DNA of 27,928 nt from Conidiobolus incongruus B7586 (taxonomy: Eukaryota > Entomophthoromycota > Entomophthoromycetes > Entomophthorales > Conidiobolaceae): the NCBI GenBank assembly GCA_000697335.1, contig JNEM01015411.1, forward strand, positions 1 to 27,928, read 5' to 3'. Positions 1 through 10,534 of the stretch are shown here, piece by piece (the first letter of the stretch is position 1; every line of letters starts with the position of its first letter). A program made the position numbers and the translations under genes. A model generated the notes under the pieces. It was given only the letters and a program-made list of their open reading frames with translations, searched no databases and was not told the DNA's origin.

Positions 1-199
1 ACTGAAATTTAATGTTTCACAAACCAATTAAATTTTCCTGCAGAAATTTTCTTTCTTGCAAGCTGGTTTTTTAATTGCCTAAAGTAATTATAATCACATA
101 GGTTATAATCAAGGGAATATACTAGATGTGGTAGTTTTTTCCAGTTATTTTTAATTAGAAAGTTTTTTACAGCTTTAGATTTATGTATTTTGCAATTAT
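1..199 (-). mobile_element. Truncated mariner transposon fragment
   Basis: Bases 1-199 are identical, base for base, to 339-537 inside the neighbouring mariner copy and lie in the same orientation. The fragment holds the minus-strand code for the last part of a mariner transposase, up to the conserved H-D-N motif region, and then stops abruptly at 199. A 25-base junction (200-224) separates it from the start of the larger copy. The left end lies outside the window. Exact identity contrasts with the many differences between the two large copies, so I infer a recent local duplication of already decayed sequence. An assembly artefact is the alternative. Confidence 0.8.
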
Positions 200-224
200 A
201 AATAAATAAACATTTGAATATATG

Positions 225-1475
225 ATATATAAAAATAAATATATAATATAAATTTAATAGTTTCTTTTATTATTAATAACTTTTTGCTATACTTTTAACA
301 AACTTCTAACACTTAAAAAATAGTTCTTTTTATTTAAGACTGAAATTTAATGTTTCACAAACCAATTAAATTTTCCTGCAGAAATTTTCTTTCTTGCAAG
401 CTGGTTTTTTAATTGCCTAAAGTAATTATAATCACATAGGTTATAATCAAGGGAATATACTAGATGTGGTAGTTTTTTCCAGTTATTTTTAATTAGAAAG
501 TTTTTTACAGCTTTAGATTTATGTATTTTGCAATTATCATGCAAAATAATAGGTTTTCTCAAATTATATTGAGAACACTAATTAGAAATACTTTTATTTA
601 AAAAAACAATATATAATTTACTATTAATTGATTTTCCTTTAAAAACTAAATAAAAATAACATATACCATTATAATCTATTATAATAATTAACATTCACTT
701 ATTAACAAAATACTTATTTAAAGGGATTTGTAGGGGGGGTTGATTTAACTTAATCTAGCATTTTAATTTGTGTTTTAGTAAAGGATTATACATAAAGATT
801 TAAAATTCATCAATTGTAATTATTTGCTGTAAAAGTTTAAGCTTCTAGTAATATTTCAATAGGTTTTATTTAATAATAGCTACTCTAGCTTTTTTTTAAG
901 CTTTAGTTAAATTATAAAGTACCTATTTTATATTTTTATTTATTAATTTTAGTTTAAACTTTAAAATATATAAAATACTTATAAAACTAATATTAAAGTA
1001 CTTAGATAATTCTCTAGCTAAAATAAAAAAGTACTTTTCAATATATTTTTTCACTCTATTTACAATTGAAAGAGTGATAGTTAAAGTTAGTTTTTTAGAT
1101 TTTAGCAGGTTTTGAATAGTTTCTCTTTTAACCTTAAAGTAATTTACCTAGTGATAAATTGTTGATTTAGATAATATTTTATTACCAAAAGCTACTTATA
1201 AATTTTAAATAATTTTAGAGGGTTTATGGTTAAGTTTTACTAATACTAAAATAAAAAACTTTTGATGATTACTATTTAGTTTAAGCATAATTAAATTAAA
1301 CAACTAATTTTAAAAAGTTAATTTTTTAATCAAAAAAACTAATATATATATATATATATTAAAAATATATAATTTCCTATTAACTTTATATATATTTATT
1401 CATTTCAAACTAATAATATGTTTGAAAAATTAGAAATTAAAAAATTTCCTATTATTTCAAATTCAAGGTAATATT
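225..1475 (-). mobile_element. Decayed mariner (DD34D) DNA transposon, copy A
   Basis: About 1.25 kb, the usual size of a mariner element. The limits come from where it stops matching the copy at 26397-27642. The transposase would read on the minus strand. Its C-terminal catalytic part is still open at 347-562 and carries HDN, then 34 residues, then CDY, with YSLDYNLCDY matching the family's YSPDLAPCDY. That spacing is the mariner DD34D signature. The rest can be followed (MLKLNSNHQK near 1290, the helix-turn-helix region near 1000-1150, ITIDEF near 810) but is interrupted by many stops, often where W or Q would be expected. I could not define clear terminal inverted repeats or a TA target duplication. 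It is inactive. Confidence 0.85.
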
Positions 1476-1846
1476 ATTATTATTTGAATTATTTTATATA
1501 CATATATATTTTCAAAATGTTAAAAAATTTTGAGTATATATATATATATATATATATATATTTAATTTTCAAATCCATTATTTTAAAAAATTGAAAACAT
1601 TAATTTCTGAAATAGTTGTTTAATTAGACTTTATTGAAAAAAGGGTTAATCAAAATATTCAAACTGATATCCAAATTTGATATATTGATATTATTTGGAT
1701 ATTAAACTAAACTGCCATATTATCAACATTCATTTTTAAAATTAATTAAAAACAGTTAAATAAAGGCAATTTCTGGTGTAAATAATAAATATTAATCCAT
1801 ATTTATCATATATAACTTAACAATTTAATAAATTATAAATAATGAC
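1476..1846. other. AT-rich intergenic spacer
   Basis: Between the transposon and the dead transporter copy. It holds the (TA)13 run and a small hairpin around 1665-1702, whose ATATCCAAAT and ATTTGGATAT arms flank a short loop. No coding signal is seen. Confidence 0.6.
1535..1560. repeat. (TA)13 microsatellite
   Basis: An uninterrupted TA run about 60 bases beyond the mariner copy. A shorter TA run lies inside the element at about 1342-1359. Confidence 0.9.
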
Positions 1847-2935
1847 TTATTGATACCATTTTGGAAAATATAAATACTGGCCAATGCTTTAAGGTACTGA
1901 GTTGCCAAAGTATACATGTAGAGTAATAGAAGGGTGACTTCATCACTGTAAGTATTGGTAAAAGTGATCATTTGAATGAAGCCGAGTGCAGATGCTATCA
2001 AAGCAGCTAATATCGTGGTCAATTGAAACATTGTATCATTGTTCAACTCGTAGTAAGGCCTGATCAAATACTGAAATACGATGGCAATCACTAGAACAAA
2101 GAAATATCTCATTGAGAGAATCAAAGCAGAGGGCACTTCAATGCGATGTTCATTTGATCTCTAATACACAAAATAGAACTGACATCCTAAGTTTAATAAA
2201 ATGAGAGGGATACTGCAGTCTTCAAGGTAGGTTAAGACTTTTTTGATGGTGTGAAATAGAAAAAATTATTAAAAATAAGGATTTTAAGTGAGATAATATG
2301 ATCACGATGATGGATGCATAAATGCTTAAAAATGGAGATATCATGAATGACTTAAAATTTTATATAATTTCACTAATCCAGTGTCAGAAAAGTTAGCTGA
2401 TTCTGACTTGGATTTTAAAAGTGAATGGCCTTCGTCTTGGTCAGCTAGTTGGAACAAATTAACACCATAACTCCATTCGGTCAAATTGGTAGATATTGTA
2501 TATATAATAATCTGCGAAATGTCTCTAGCATCCATTGCTTTAGGAGTGCTATGATCACCTCATTTCATCTAACCCGAACTTACCCTTAGAGCTAGTATAT
2601 GAACTACTACAATTGAAATTTTATTGATATTGTGGAAGCTAGCTGTAACTTAGTAAAACTTGTCAAATATTTAGACTTACTGAAAAATTTGGTTAATCAA
2701 TAACTTAATCTCAATCTCGTATTAGTCATAAATCCAAAAATGATAGAAATAGGCAAGAAATGAATGATTATCTTGCCAGATAAAGGAGTAGACAATTTGA
2801 TAAATAACGTGACTGGTAATAAGTAAAAATTCAATTTACATAAATTAAACATTTAATTTCTTTAAATTGATAATATTCATCTTACACTTGAAATATCTTT
2901 TTAAATATATTAATATTTGACTAAATAAAAACCAA
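1847..2935 (-). pseudogene. Decayed tandem copy of the auxin-efflux-carrier-like transporter
   Basis: A minus-strand relic that parallels the intact gene at 4467-5705 along its whole third exon (about 1847-2846). Stretches such as LNFYLLPVTLFIKLS, MDARDISQIIIYT, TEWSYGVNLFQL, ALILSMRYFF and SDEVTLLLLYMYTLA correspond to LNVNFFLPVMLFIKLS, MDARGISYIIVYT, ARWSYGVKLFQL, LILSIRFLL and KDEVALLLLYSYILA. The reading is broken by several in-frame stops (for example after TRLRLSY, and at positions equal to W in the intact copy) and by frame changes, including one just before the former KWYQ end. A faint remnant of exon 2 with its donor is visible at about 2887-2933. No convincing exon 1 was found. It is a whole-gene tandem duplication that lost constraint. 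Confidence 0.85.
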
Positions 2936-3465
2936 TATAATGAAATAAAATTATTAGTTAAAATTACCAAAGTCTTAAAAATATTATATTTCAATTATTT
3001 TAATTATTAAAAATTTCTTCAAAGTGAGAAATATTAATAAAAGTTATATAAAAGAATTTTTTATAACAACTGATATCATTAATTGAAAAAGGTTAATTTA
3101 ATCAAGAGTGACAAAATTATTTGAGTTGGATTAGTTATATTTTGTTTGTGTGATTATTTTTATATTATAATTAGTTATGGTATATTGAATTAAAATGATC
3201 ATTTTTAAAGCAAAAAATATTGATTAATTGATGAAAATATCAGGAATTGTTATAAGTTGCATTAATTATCAACCACAGCGTGAGATGATATTTTCTGAAT
3301 TAATAATTATTAACTATTGAAAACATATAGAGATGATGAAAATAGTTAGAGTTAATATTTTTTGTAAAATTTTTATAAAATGATGATTTTGATATTATTT
3401 TGTGGTAACATTGCACTTAATAAAATACACTCTTGTTGAGACTATTGAGAATTGATTTGAGATAT
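2936..3465. other. AT-rich intergenic spacer
   Basis: Between the pseudogene and tRNA-Leu. It is nearly all A and T, with a few ATGATGA-like words (near 3334 and 3380). I could not pair these with D boxes to make a snoRNA. No gene is supported. Confidence 0.5.
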
Positions 3466-3549
3466 GCTGATATGGCCGAGTGGTCCAAGGCGGGTGACTT
3501 AAGATCCCCTCCCGGTAACGGGGCGTGAGTTCGAACCTCACTGTCAGCA
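3466..3549 (+). tRNA. tRNA-Leu (anticodon UAA)
   Basis: An 84-nt cloverleaf of class II. The acceptor arm GCTGATA pairs with TGTCAGC through one G-U, and A is the discriminator base. The D arm reads GCCGAGTGGTCCAAGGC, as in eukaryotic tRNA-Leu. The anticodon loop is CTTAAGA, with TAA at 3500-3502. The long variable arm is CCCG-GTAA-CGGG, and the T arm is GTGAG-TTCGAAC-CTCAC. There is no intron, and CCA is not encoded. A T run at 3550-3554 follows as Pol III terminator. The anticodon stem GGTGA/TCCCC has one U-C mismatch (positions 29 and 41), which is unusual but leaves the identity elements intact. Confidence 0.95.
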
Positions 3550-3554
3550 TTTTT
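3550..3554 (+). terminator. Pol III terminator of tRNA-Leu
   Basis: A run of five T directly after the discriminator base, the normal RNA polymerase III stop. Confidence 0.75.
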
Positions 3555-4466
3555 AGTCTTGAGATTCTAATTAGGCTCAGAATGTTTAATCATTCTTTAT
3601 CTATTTTAAATTATTTTTCAATAAATCTCATTGCATAAGTTGAAAATGATGAAAGTCATCGTGTATATCAATTGCAAGCATTGTTACGGAATTCTAAGGT
3701 ATAGCTAGTACATTTTCTAAATTACTTTTATATCAATTATTTAAAGCAATTCATAAAACAACCAACTTATTTTATGATATACTGAATTGTATCATATTTG
3801 GATGAAGTTTGATTCTCTTTAATATACATAATCGGAATTATATATTAATTCAAGATTAAGATTAACCATATTTTGATGGTAAAAATAAATTTGAGAACTA
3901 ATAACATATAATAATATATTGTTCAAAAATTATTCAAATTATACTATTATATAATTATCAATAAAACCGACTCATCTTAACAAGGAATTTTAAAATATAT
4001 TATCAAATAATTTTGAAAAGTTAATGAGACTTGATTAACATTTCAACTATTTTCAATTATTTGGTCTTTTGAGAGTTCTATCAAGAAAAAAAATCTATAG
4101 ATATATTATTAAATAACTATATAAACCACTTTTCAATACAATTCAAACAAATCAATAATCAATCCTATTTAAATCACAAAATAGCTCTGCATACTAATTG
4201 GATAATGTTATATATTGATAGTATGATGATAAAAAAATTCCCCAAGTACTTAGCTTAAGGTTTATATTAATATTGGTTGAAAAATAAATAGAAAATACTA
4301 ATTGCAAAGTAAAATTCACAATCCTTGATATTTTTAATATAGTTTGGTAATTTCAAAAAAAAATATTAGAAATTAATATATGTTAAAATATTTGATAATG
4401 TAAAATTTTTTTTGAATTAATAATATTTTAATTGATATTTAAAATTTTATTATATTTAAAAACTTA
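3555..4466. other. AT-rich intergenic spacer
   Basis: About 0.9 kb between tRNA-Leu and the 3' end of the transporter gene. I see no open frame of note and no structured RNA. Confidence 0.5.
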
Positions 4467-5705
4467 TTATTGATACCATTTAGGTATAACATAAAGATAC
4501 AAACTAACCAATGCAGTTAGACAGGGTACAGCTAAAATGTATGAGTAGAGCAACAATAAGGCAACTTCATCCTTATAGGAATTGGTATACGCTGCAATCT
4601 GCACCAAATTGAGCGCTGGAGCACCTGATGCAACTAGCATCATCGTCAATTGAAACATTGGGTCAGCGCCAAGAAGGTAGTAGGATTTGACTAAGTACAA
4701 AAATCCCAGAGTGATTGCTGGTGCTAGCAAGAATCGAATTGATAGAATGAGTGGAACGGGCACTTGAATAACTATGTCGCTGGATCTTTGACTAACGAAG
4801 TAGATTTGGCATCCCAAATTCAGTAAGATCAGAGGAATGGTGCAGTCTCCGAGATAGTTGAGTCCATTTCTAATGGATTGGAAGAGGAAAAATTGGCCAA
4901 ACAGTATGGATTTCAAGCCTGGTACGACGATGACTATGATGGATGCATAAATGCCTAGAAGTGGGGGTGTCAAGAAGGGTTTGAGCTTTTTATAAAAGGT
5001 CTGAACTCTGGAGCTGGGCGATGTAGGTGAATTCGGTTCCGATCGCAATAGTGACTGGTTTTCTCCATCGTTATCCAATTGGAATAGCTTGACACCATAG
5101 CTCCATCGAGCTAAATTCACGAATGCCGTATAAACGATGATATATGAAATACCTCGAGCATCCATTGCGTTGGGAGTGTCGTCATCGCCCCATTTCAACC
5201 AATGAGAATTTGCTCCGAGTGCCAGTACATGGATCACACCAGTTGGAATACTGTTAGTATTGCAGAAGCCGGTAGCGACTTTTGAGAAATTGGCCAGGTA
5301 TTTTGACTGATTTAAGCTTTTACTCAGTACATGAGTCAATCCCAGAGACACCGATGTAATAAATGCCCAAATGATAGGGATGGGCCAGAATTGGATGAGT
5401 GTGTTGATTGATATGGAGCTTGACAGTTTGATGAATAACATCACAGGTAAAAAGAAATTGACATTTAATTTTGCTAAATTCTATGTTCATATAATTTAGT
5501 ATTTGGTTCATATAACAATAGTGTAAATACTACATACATTAGACATATCATCCGAAATATACTTATATTTAGCTAGACAAAACCCACTGAATGCGATGGA
5601 TGCATTGGTGAAGATAGCCTATCCAGCAGATCAATAAATCGACTAAATTGATTTCATATCAAATTTTACCTCTAAAGAAGCTAACAAAATTGCTATAATT
5701 TCCAT
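4467..5705 (-). CDS. Auxin-efflux-carrier (PIN-like) family membrane transporter
   Basis: Predicted 376-aa integral membrane transporter of the Mem_trans/auxin efflux carrier family. Fungal members sit in ER or plasma membrane and have poorly known substrates. There are three exons: 5705-5670, 5618-5538 and 5480-4467. Their introns (51 and 57 nt) have GTAAAA/TAG and GTATGT/TAG ends, both phase 0. The N-terminus MEIIAILLASLEAIF leads into the first membrane helix, then LAKYKYISDDMSN and LAKLNVNFFLPVMLFIKLS, the family's typical first-helix and FF-P-LLF-K pattern. A second landmark is CNTNSIPTGVIHVLAL near the middle. WSYGVKLFQL precedes a short Ser/Pro-rich cytosolic loop. The C-terminal half has about five helices with GAPALNLVQIAA and ending KWYQ. 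It is shorter than many fungal homologues because the central loop is short. A dead tandem copy lies downstream at 1847-2935. Confidence 0.9.
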
Positions 5706-5989
5706 TATATTAGTTAATATGATGTAGAATCTATAATCTGAAAGAAGGGCTAAATTTTCACACATAAAATCAACTTTAAATCACTTTTTCATTACTATTA
5801 AATAATTGTGGTTTTAATGGATGTATTTAATGCAAAGTTCAATTTATAAGTCACTATACCATTTAAGTGTTTTAAATTATAAAAAGGAAATACGACAAAA
5901 TTAAACACCTCTAATCAAATTAACTATCCATAATTTATATCAAAATAAATAATGATATAATATTTACCCAATCTATTTTGATAATAAAT

Positions 5990-6031
<42 letters not shown>

Positions 6032-6678
6032 ATATTAGAAGTATAATATTCAAGATGAAGAGATATAAATAATTATCTTAATTTAAAATTTTTTTTCTTA
6101 TAAAAAAATTCATAATAACTTATTTTTTTTATTTAATCTAACCACTTAAAAACTCTTCATTAGTATAGTTTAATAATATTTTTCAATTTTCTTAATTCAA
6201 ATTTAATCCAAGGAAATAATCGGAATTAAAATCTGATCAAAAATCTAAAAAATTATGTAAAATTGATTCAACCCTAAATATAATTTAAAATCAACAATTT
6301 ATTTTAATTAGATTTCGAATGATGTAAGAACTAATCAATTTTCAAATTTTATTAATTCTTTGTTAGATAGTATTTTTTGAGAATTGATTTTTAAAAAAAA
6401 TTGTTGATAAAATAATTATGATGGATATTGTTGAGATAATTAATTTAGTCAAAGAATATTAATGTGAAATATATCTGCAAAAAAATATCAAATAATTAAT
6501 ATAAATAAAATAAGTTTTTTTATTGACTATAAATACATTTGGAAATAATACAATATATATTATTGATAATAATACAGAAATAATTTTGAATTTCAACTCC
6601 ATAGACTAATAAAATCTAATGGATATAAGCTATCATAATTTGTACAAAGTCCCCTTCAGATCATAATAATGGCGCAGA
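5706..6678. other. AT-rich intergenic spacer with AT microsatellite
   Basis: About 1 kb that probably includes the transporter's promoter (right side of that gene) and the 3' region of the minus-strand membrane protein gene. It contains the (AT)17 tract listed separately. No coding signal. Confidence 0.5.
5995..6028. repeat. (AT)17 microsatellite
   Basis: An uninterrupted 34-base AT alternation in the spacer, the longest simple repeat in the window. Confidence 0.9.
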
Positions 6679-7146
6679 TTAACATAATAAAAATATCAGG
6701 TTCGAACTCGAATGAAAATGAGTAATCATATTCGTAAATATGAGGGCGTGGGTGATATAGGAGAGCTGCTGACTGAAGAACATAGTGGTATGAAGTTGAA
6801 TAGGCCATAAAATAACGGTAATACATGTCCAGAACCAAGATAGAGACAGCACCCAGCTGGCCATCATGAGCATAGCTGGTAGAAGGACGCTGCGGAACCA
6901 GTTGTTCGTATTGGACCTTGAAGCAGATCTTGCTTTGAACCACATGGGGTAATCGATCACAAGAAGACTTAAAACTAATGTGAAAATAGATAATTGAATA
7001 ATATAATCTAACAAATCTTCGGTCAAGCCACCATTGTGACTAGGCTGAAAATATTGAGAAAGAAGGATAATAGCACAAGTAATAATGATTTGAAAACTAA
7101 CACAGCACTTAACCCTACGAGGGTCGTTATTCTTATCAAATGGCAT
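6679..7146 (-). CDS. Unrecognised four-helix membrane protein
   Basis: A 155-aa single-exon ORF from a true ATG, in a GC-richer stretch, which argues for a real gene. I do not recognise a family. Hydrophobic segments lie at about residues 15-33 (VSFQIIITCAIILLSQYF), 47-65 (YIIQLSIFTLVLSLLVI), 86-112 (SVLLPAMLMMASWVLSLSWF and on) and 118-142. A polar N-terminus MPFDKNNDPRR and a basic Ser/Arg loop after helix 2 suggest a small four-span protein, loosely like MARVEL-type proteins, but that is a guess. A TATTTAA-like box lies about 50 bases upstream (7194-7201). The C-terminus is uncertain: a GTATTACC donor and a CAG acceptor inside the last third could instead splice to another open frame ending in acidic, Tyr/Phe-rich sequence. 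Confidence 0.55.
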   Translation of the reverse strand: MPFDKNNDPRRVKCCVSFQIIITCAIILLSQYFQPSHNGGLTEDLLDYIIQLSIFTLVLSLLVIDYPMWFKARSASRSNTNNWFRSVLLPAMLMMASWVLSLSWFWTCITVILWPIQLHTTMFFSQQLSYITHALIFTNMITHFHSSSNLIFLLC

Positions 7147-7284
7147 ATTTTTAAAAAGATACAGATGGTTTTTAGACGATGAGAATTGGAAGGTTTAAAT
7201 ACTTGAAAATTGGACCCAATTCAATTTAAGGGATCTTAATTGGTGCGAAATCCCTAAAAGTTAAATATTAAAAAGTATTAAATT

Positions 7285-7465
7285 TATCCTGTTCCGTCCA
7301 AAATGTGCGATTACCTACGCAATTTCCACCATCCCTGAATCATACACTCGTATTTATACCGTACCGCATATGTCACTAGGTGCTGGTTGTGATCTCTGGT
7401 CTCTGTGCCACTGCCCTTAAGTTGAGCTGTTGGAACGCTTGTCCAACGCTAACCTAACTAGAAAT
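7285..7465. other. Unexplained GC-rich islet, possible RNA gene
   Basis: A sharply GC-richer block in otherwise A/T DNA, upstream of and divergent from the 155-aa protein gene. In this window such islets otherwise mark genes or structured RNAs. No convincing ORF crosses it: the longest open stretch, plus frame 7265-7420, has ATG only near its end. Local hairpins are clear. At 7301-7325 the arms AAAT-TGCG and CGCA-ATTT enclose an 8-nt loop with one bulge. At 7429-7447 GTTGGA and TCCAAC enclose a 7-nt loop. Two bases after the second hairpin comes CTAACCTAAC (7449-7458). I matched it to none of U1, U2, U4, U5, U6, U11, U4atac, U6atac, SRP, RNase P or MRP by eye. It could also be promoter or 5' leader sequence. 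Confidence 0.4.
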
Positions 7466-10400
7466 AGGATTTCTGTTTAATTGATTTGTAATACCCAGAT
7501 TCAAATTATTTAATTTGATTTTTCATTCCGAGATTTACCGCTTACAGAAGATTCCACCCAGACTTCTCAATTGACATCACCAACATTCCATTATATATTC
7601 AAATTGAAGCATTAATCCTTACTCAATATCAATACAACCATAATTATTAAAAAGGAAATAAATTAAGTTTTGATATTGAAAAGTCATTCAATTAATGAAT
7701 TCAATATGCTTACAATTGTATTAATATGAACATATTAAATAGGTTTTGATATTATTACATCGATTGATTAGCTATTTATCTTGGCGTCAACTTAGTACAA
7801 TTTCTTTGATCCAAATTTCACAAATTTACTATTTCAAAATATCTTGTTGAGAAGAAATATTCAATATAAAAATATATTTTAAGTACAATTATATATATAA
7901 CTATGATATGAATCAATATATAATTTCAAACACATTTTCTAGTGTTGTTCTCAATAAAGTATGTGGTATCAAATGGATAATTATTAATATAAATTTAATT
8001 ATACTCCGGATTCATATACTCAAACCATTATATTCACCTTTAGTAACTCATTTTCTTATTTTTTTTTATATTACATTTAAAAAATTATATTTTGAGGGTT
8101 TGATATACCTAATAATATTTATAATTTTATTATTTTTAATAATATTTTTTTTAGTTATTTATATCTATTAATTATAATCTCGAATTCTCGGATAAACAAG
8201 AATAGCAGCTATTACTGATGGAACAAATTGACTTTATATATATTGGATCTTGTCATTGATCATAAACTAAAATCATTAAGGTTTTTTTCAAGATTATGTT
8301 AAATGAATATCATATAAATTGATTTTTAGCCATATTTTATATAATTAATGCTTAAAACCAAACTTATCTATTTACCTTCCAAAGTATTTTGACAATATAT
8401 CAGAGTGTTTAGCAATTGTACTTAATTAATTATTAATATATTAAATAGTTCATATTATCTGAAATTTAGCAATTTATCCATTTATATAACTAATTTTTGA
8501 ATAACTCTCCAATATTTAGAATTTTACTCATGTGAAAAGATAGATTTTTAAATATTTAGAATACTAGAAACAATCATCCAAAGCATAAGAGCAAATTTAA
8601 AACATTGATAGAGGATTTGGAAAATATTTAGGTTTTTATTTATAATATATAGTCAAATAGGTTTATCGTCAATTGCTATATTTGTTAATTCTTAGAGATA
8701 TTTTTGAGCTTTTTATAATTGTATGAAAATTCTAGCATTATCAAATAAGATTATTTAAATTTGAAAATGATGTTTATAGTTTTAATAAATAATTGAAATA
8801 GACCAATTGATTGACAAAGAATGATAAATAATAAATAAAGCATATTATATATTGGTTAATTTTAAGTATATGATATTTTTAAAACGATTATATAATATAT
8901 TTTGAAATGCTTTAATATATTGAATGATTATACAATTTAAATGATATTTTATACGAGTTGCTCTAAATCGAAGATTAATCTGAATAATATATTATGATTA
9001 TTGTTTAAAAACATTTCCACATGTTAATCTCAAATTACTCAAATACAATAGTATAAAATAAATTTGAATATTTTACTAGTATAAATTTTCAATTATCATC
9101 TCAAACTTTTGATTATTATAAATGAACTACCATATGCAACCAAATAAAAAAATTGTATCAGCTATTGTTATTTTTAATAAAATTTGAAAATTATATAAAT
9201 TACGTCAGTATTTCTTCAAATTAACTTATTTATTGTTAATAAATTTTAATGTAATTAAAAATAATATCCAAAATAGTTTATGATTACATAATAATTATAT
9301 CATGTACTGTATTCAATATTTCATCAGCTTTTCAACATGTACCTAAGCATACTGAAAACTTTGGAATATTATTTAGCTATTTCTGAGAATAGCTAATTTA
9401 GTCAGAATTAATAATGTTTTTGAGTTAGCTTATACAATTTAAATGGATCAAATTGGAATTGTATCAATATTTAAAATATAGTTCTAAATGTTTACTACAA
9501 TGATAATTTTTTTTAAAATTTTCAATTAAATTCAAATTATTAAATAATATAAATTATATTGATGAATTAATTATGAATCACTATAGATATACTAGTGATA
9601 TCCCAAGTTTTTTTTAATATTAACTTGAAAGATCAAAATATTAATTTATAATAATTTATAGAATATTTTATTAATAATGCTTTTAAATATTATGGATTAT
9701 TAATGTCATAAGTATATTAATGATGAAATTAATTTACTTATTTTTTAATATTTAACAACTAAATAATTTAAATAAAAATAATTAAATCTAATGAAGAAAA
9801 AAAATGTTTTATTAATATAACTTAATAAAGTAGTACAAGTCATTAAATAATCATATTATATTATTATCATTTATCTCATTTTATAATATTAATATATTGA
9901 TTTGAAAATTTCTTTAGAATTTATCAAAATTAATACTTCAAATATCAATTATATTTCAAAACTCTAAAAAAAAGATCATTTTGATGAATTTAAGATTAAA
10001 AATATACATCATATTATTTAATTTAAATATTATATATTCTGATAGTATATATTATAATAAATAAAATTTATATTCTAGTAAACTATCTATTTAATAAATT
10101 GTCTATTCTAATTATAATTCAAAAATATTTACAGATTTTGTAAGTTGAAAAATCAATGAAAGACTATTTTATAATTGATGATATTATTATTATTATGAAA
10201 GTCGTATATATATAACTACTCAAAGACTACAAATAAATCATCATTATATTATATTGCTTCTATTTTAAATCAATTTCCCCTTTCATAGATTCTATTGAAA
10301 ATAATTTTATACTTTAGATATATTTTGTTAAATCATATTTAAACTATTAATTTCATTCGAATTTTATTAAATAAATTATAATTCAAAATAAAAAATAGTA

Positions 10401-10534
10401 ATTTTTTTAAAATATTATGAATCTTTTTTATTTATCCTGTAGAGAAAATTAATGCATTGAGTGAAAGTTTTTGCTTTTCAATTTGTTAGATATTCAAAAT
10501 ATTGAATCATCTTAAGTGGTGATAAAATAGCTTA
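7466..10534. other. Long AT-rich intergenic region
   Basis: About 3 kb between the GC islet and the end of trehalase. A mildly GC-richer patch at 7530-7590 contains a minus-strand MSIEKSGWNLL followed by a GTAAGC donor-like site, but no supported gene follows. An AT-rich open frame at 7908-8171 is low-complexity and is not called. Beyond about 8.2 kb I see nothing but A/T-dominated sequence. Confidence 0.5.

Noticed and set aside
3240-3400. ATGATGA and CTGA words suggesting a C/D snoRNA
   Set aside because: Spacing between boxes is wrong and no terminal stem brings them together. Such words are frequent in this sequence.
7530-7590. Minus-strand MSIEKSGWNLL with a GTAAGC donor, splicing into the GC islet frame VGQAFQQLNLRAVAQRPE
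   Set aside because: It would give only about 35 residues with no recognised family, and the acceptor choice is arbitrary. Kept only as a note.
7908-8171. 87-codon plus-strand open frame with ATG
   Set aside because: Ile/Phe/Leu-rich low-complexity translation from A/T-only DNA, with no motif and no GC rise as seen in real genes here.
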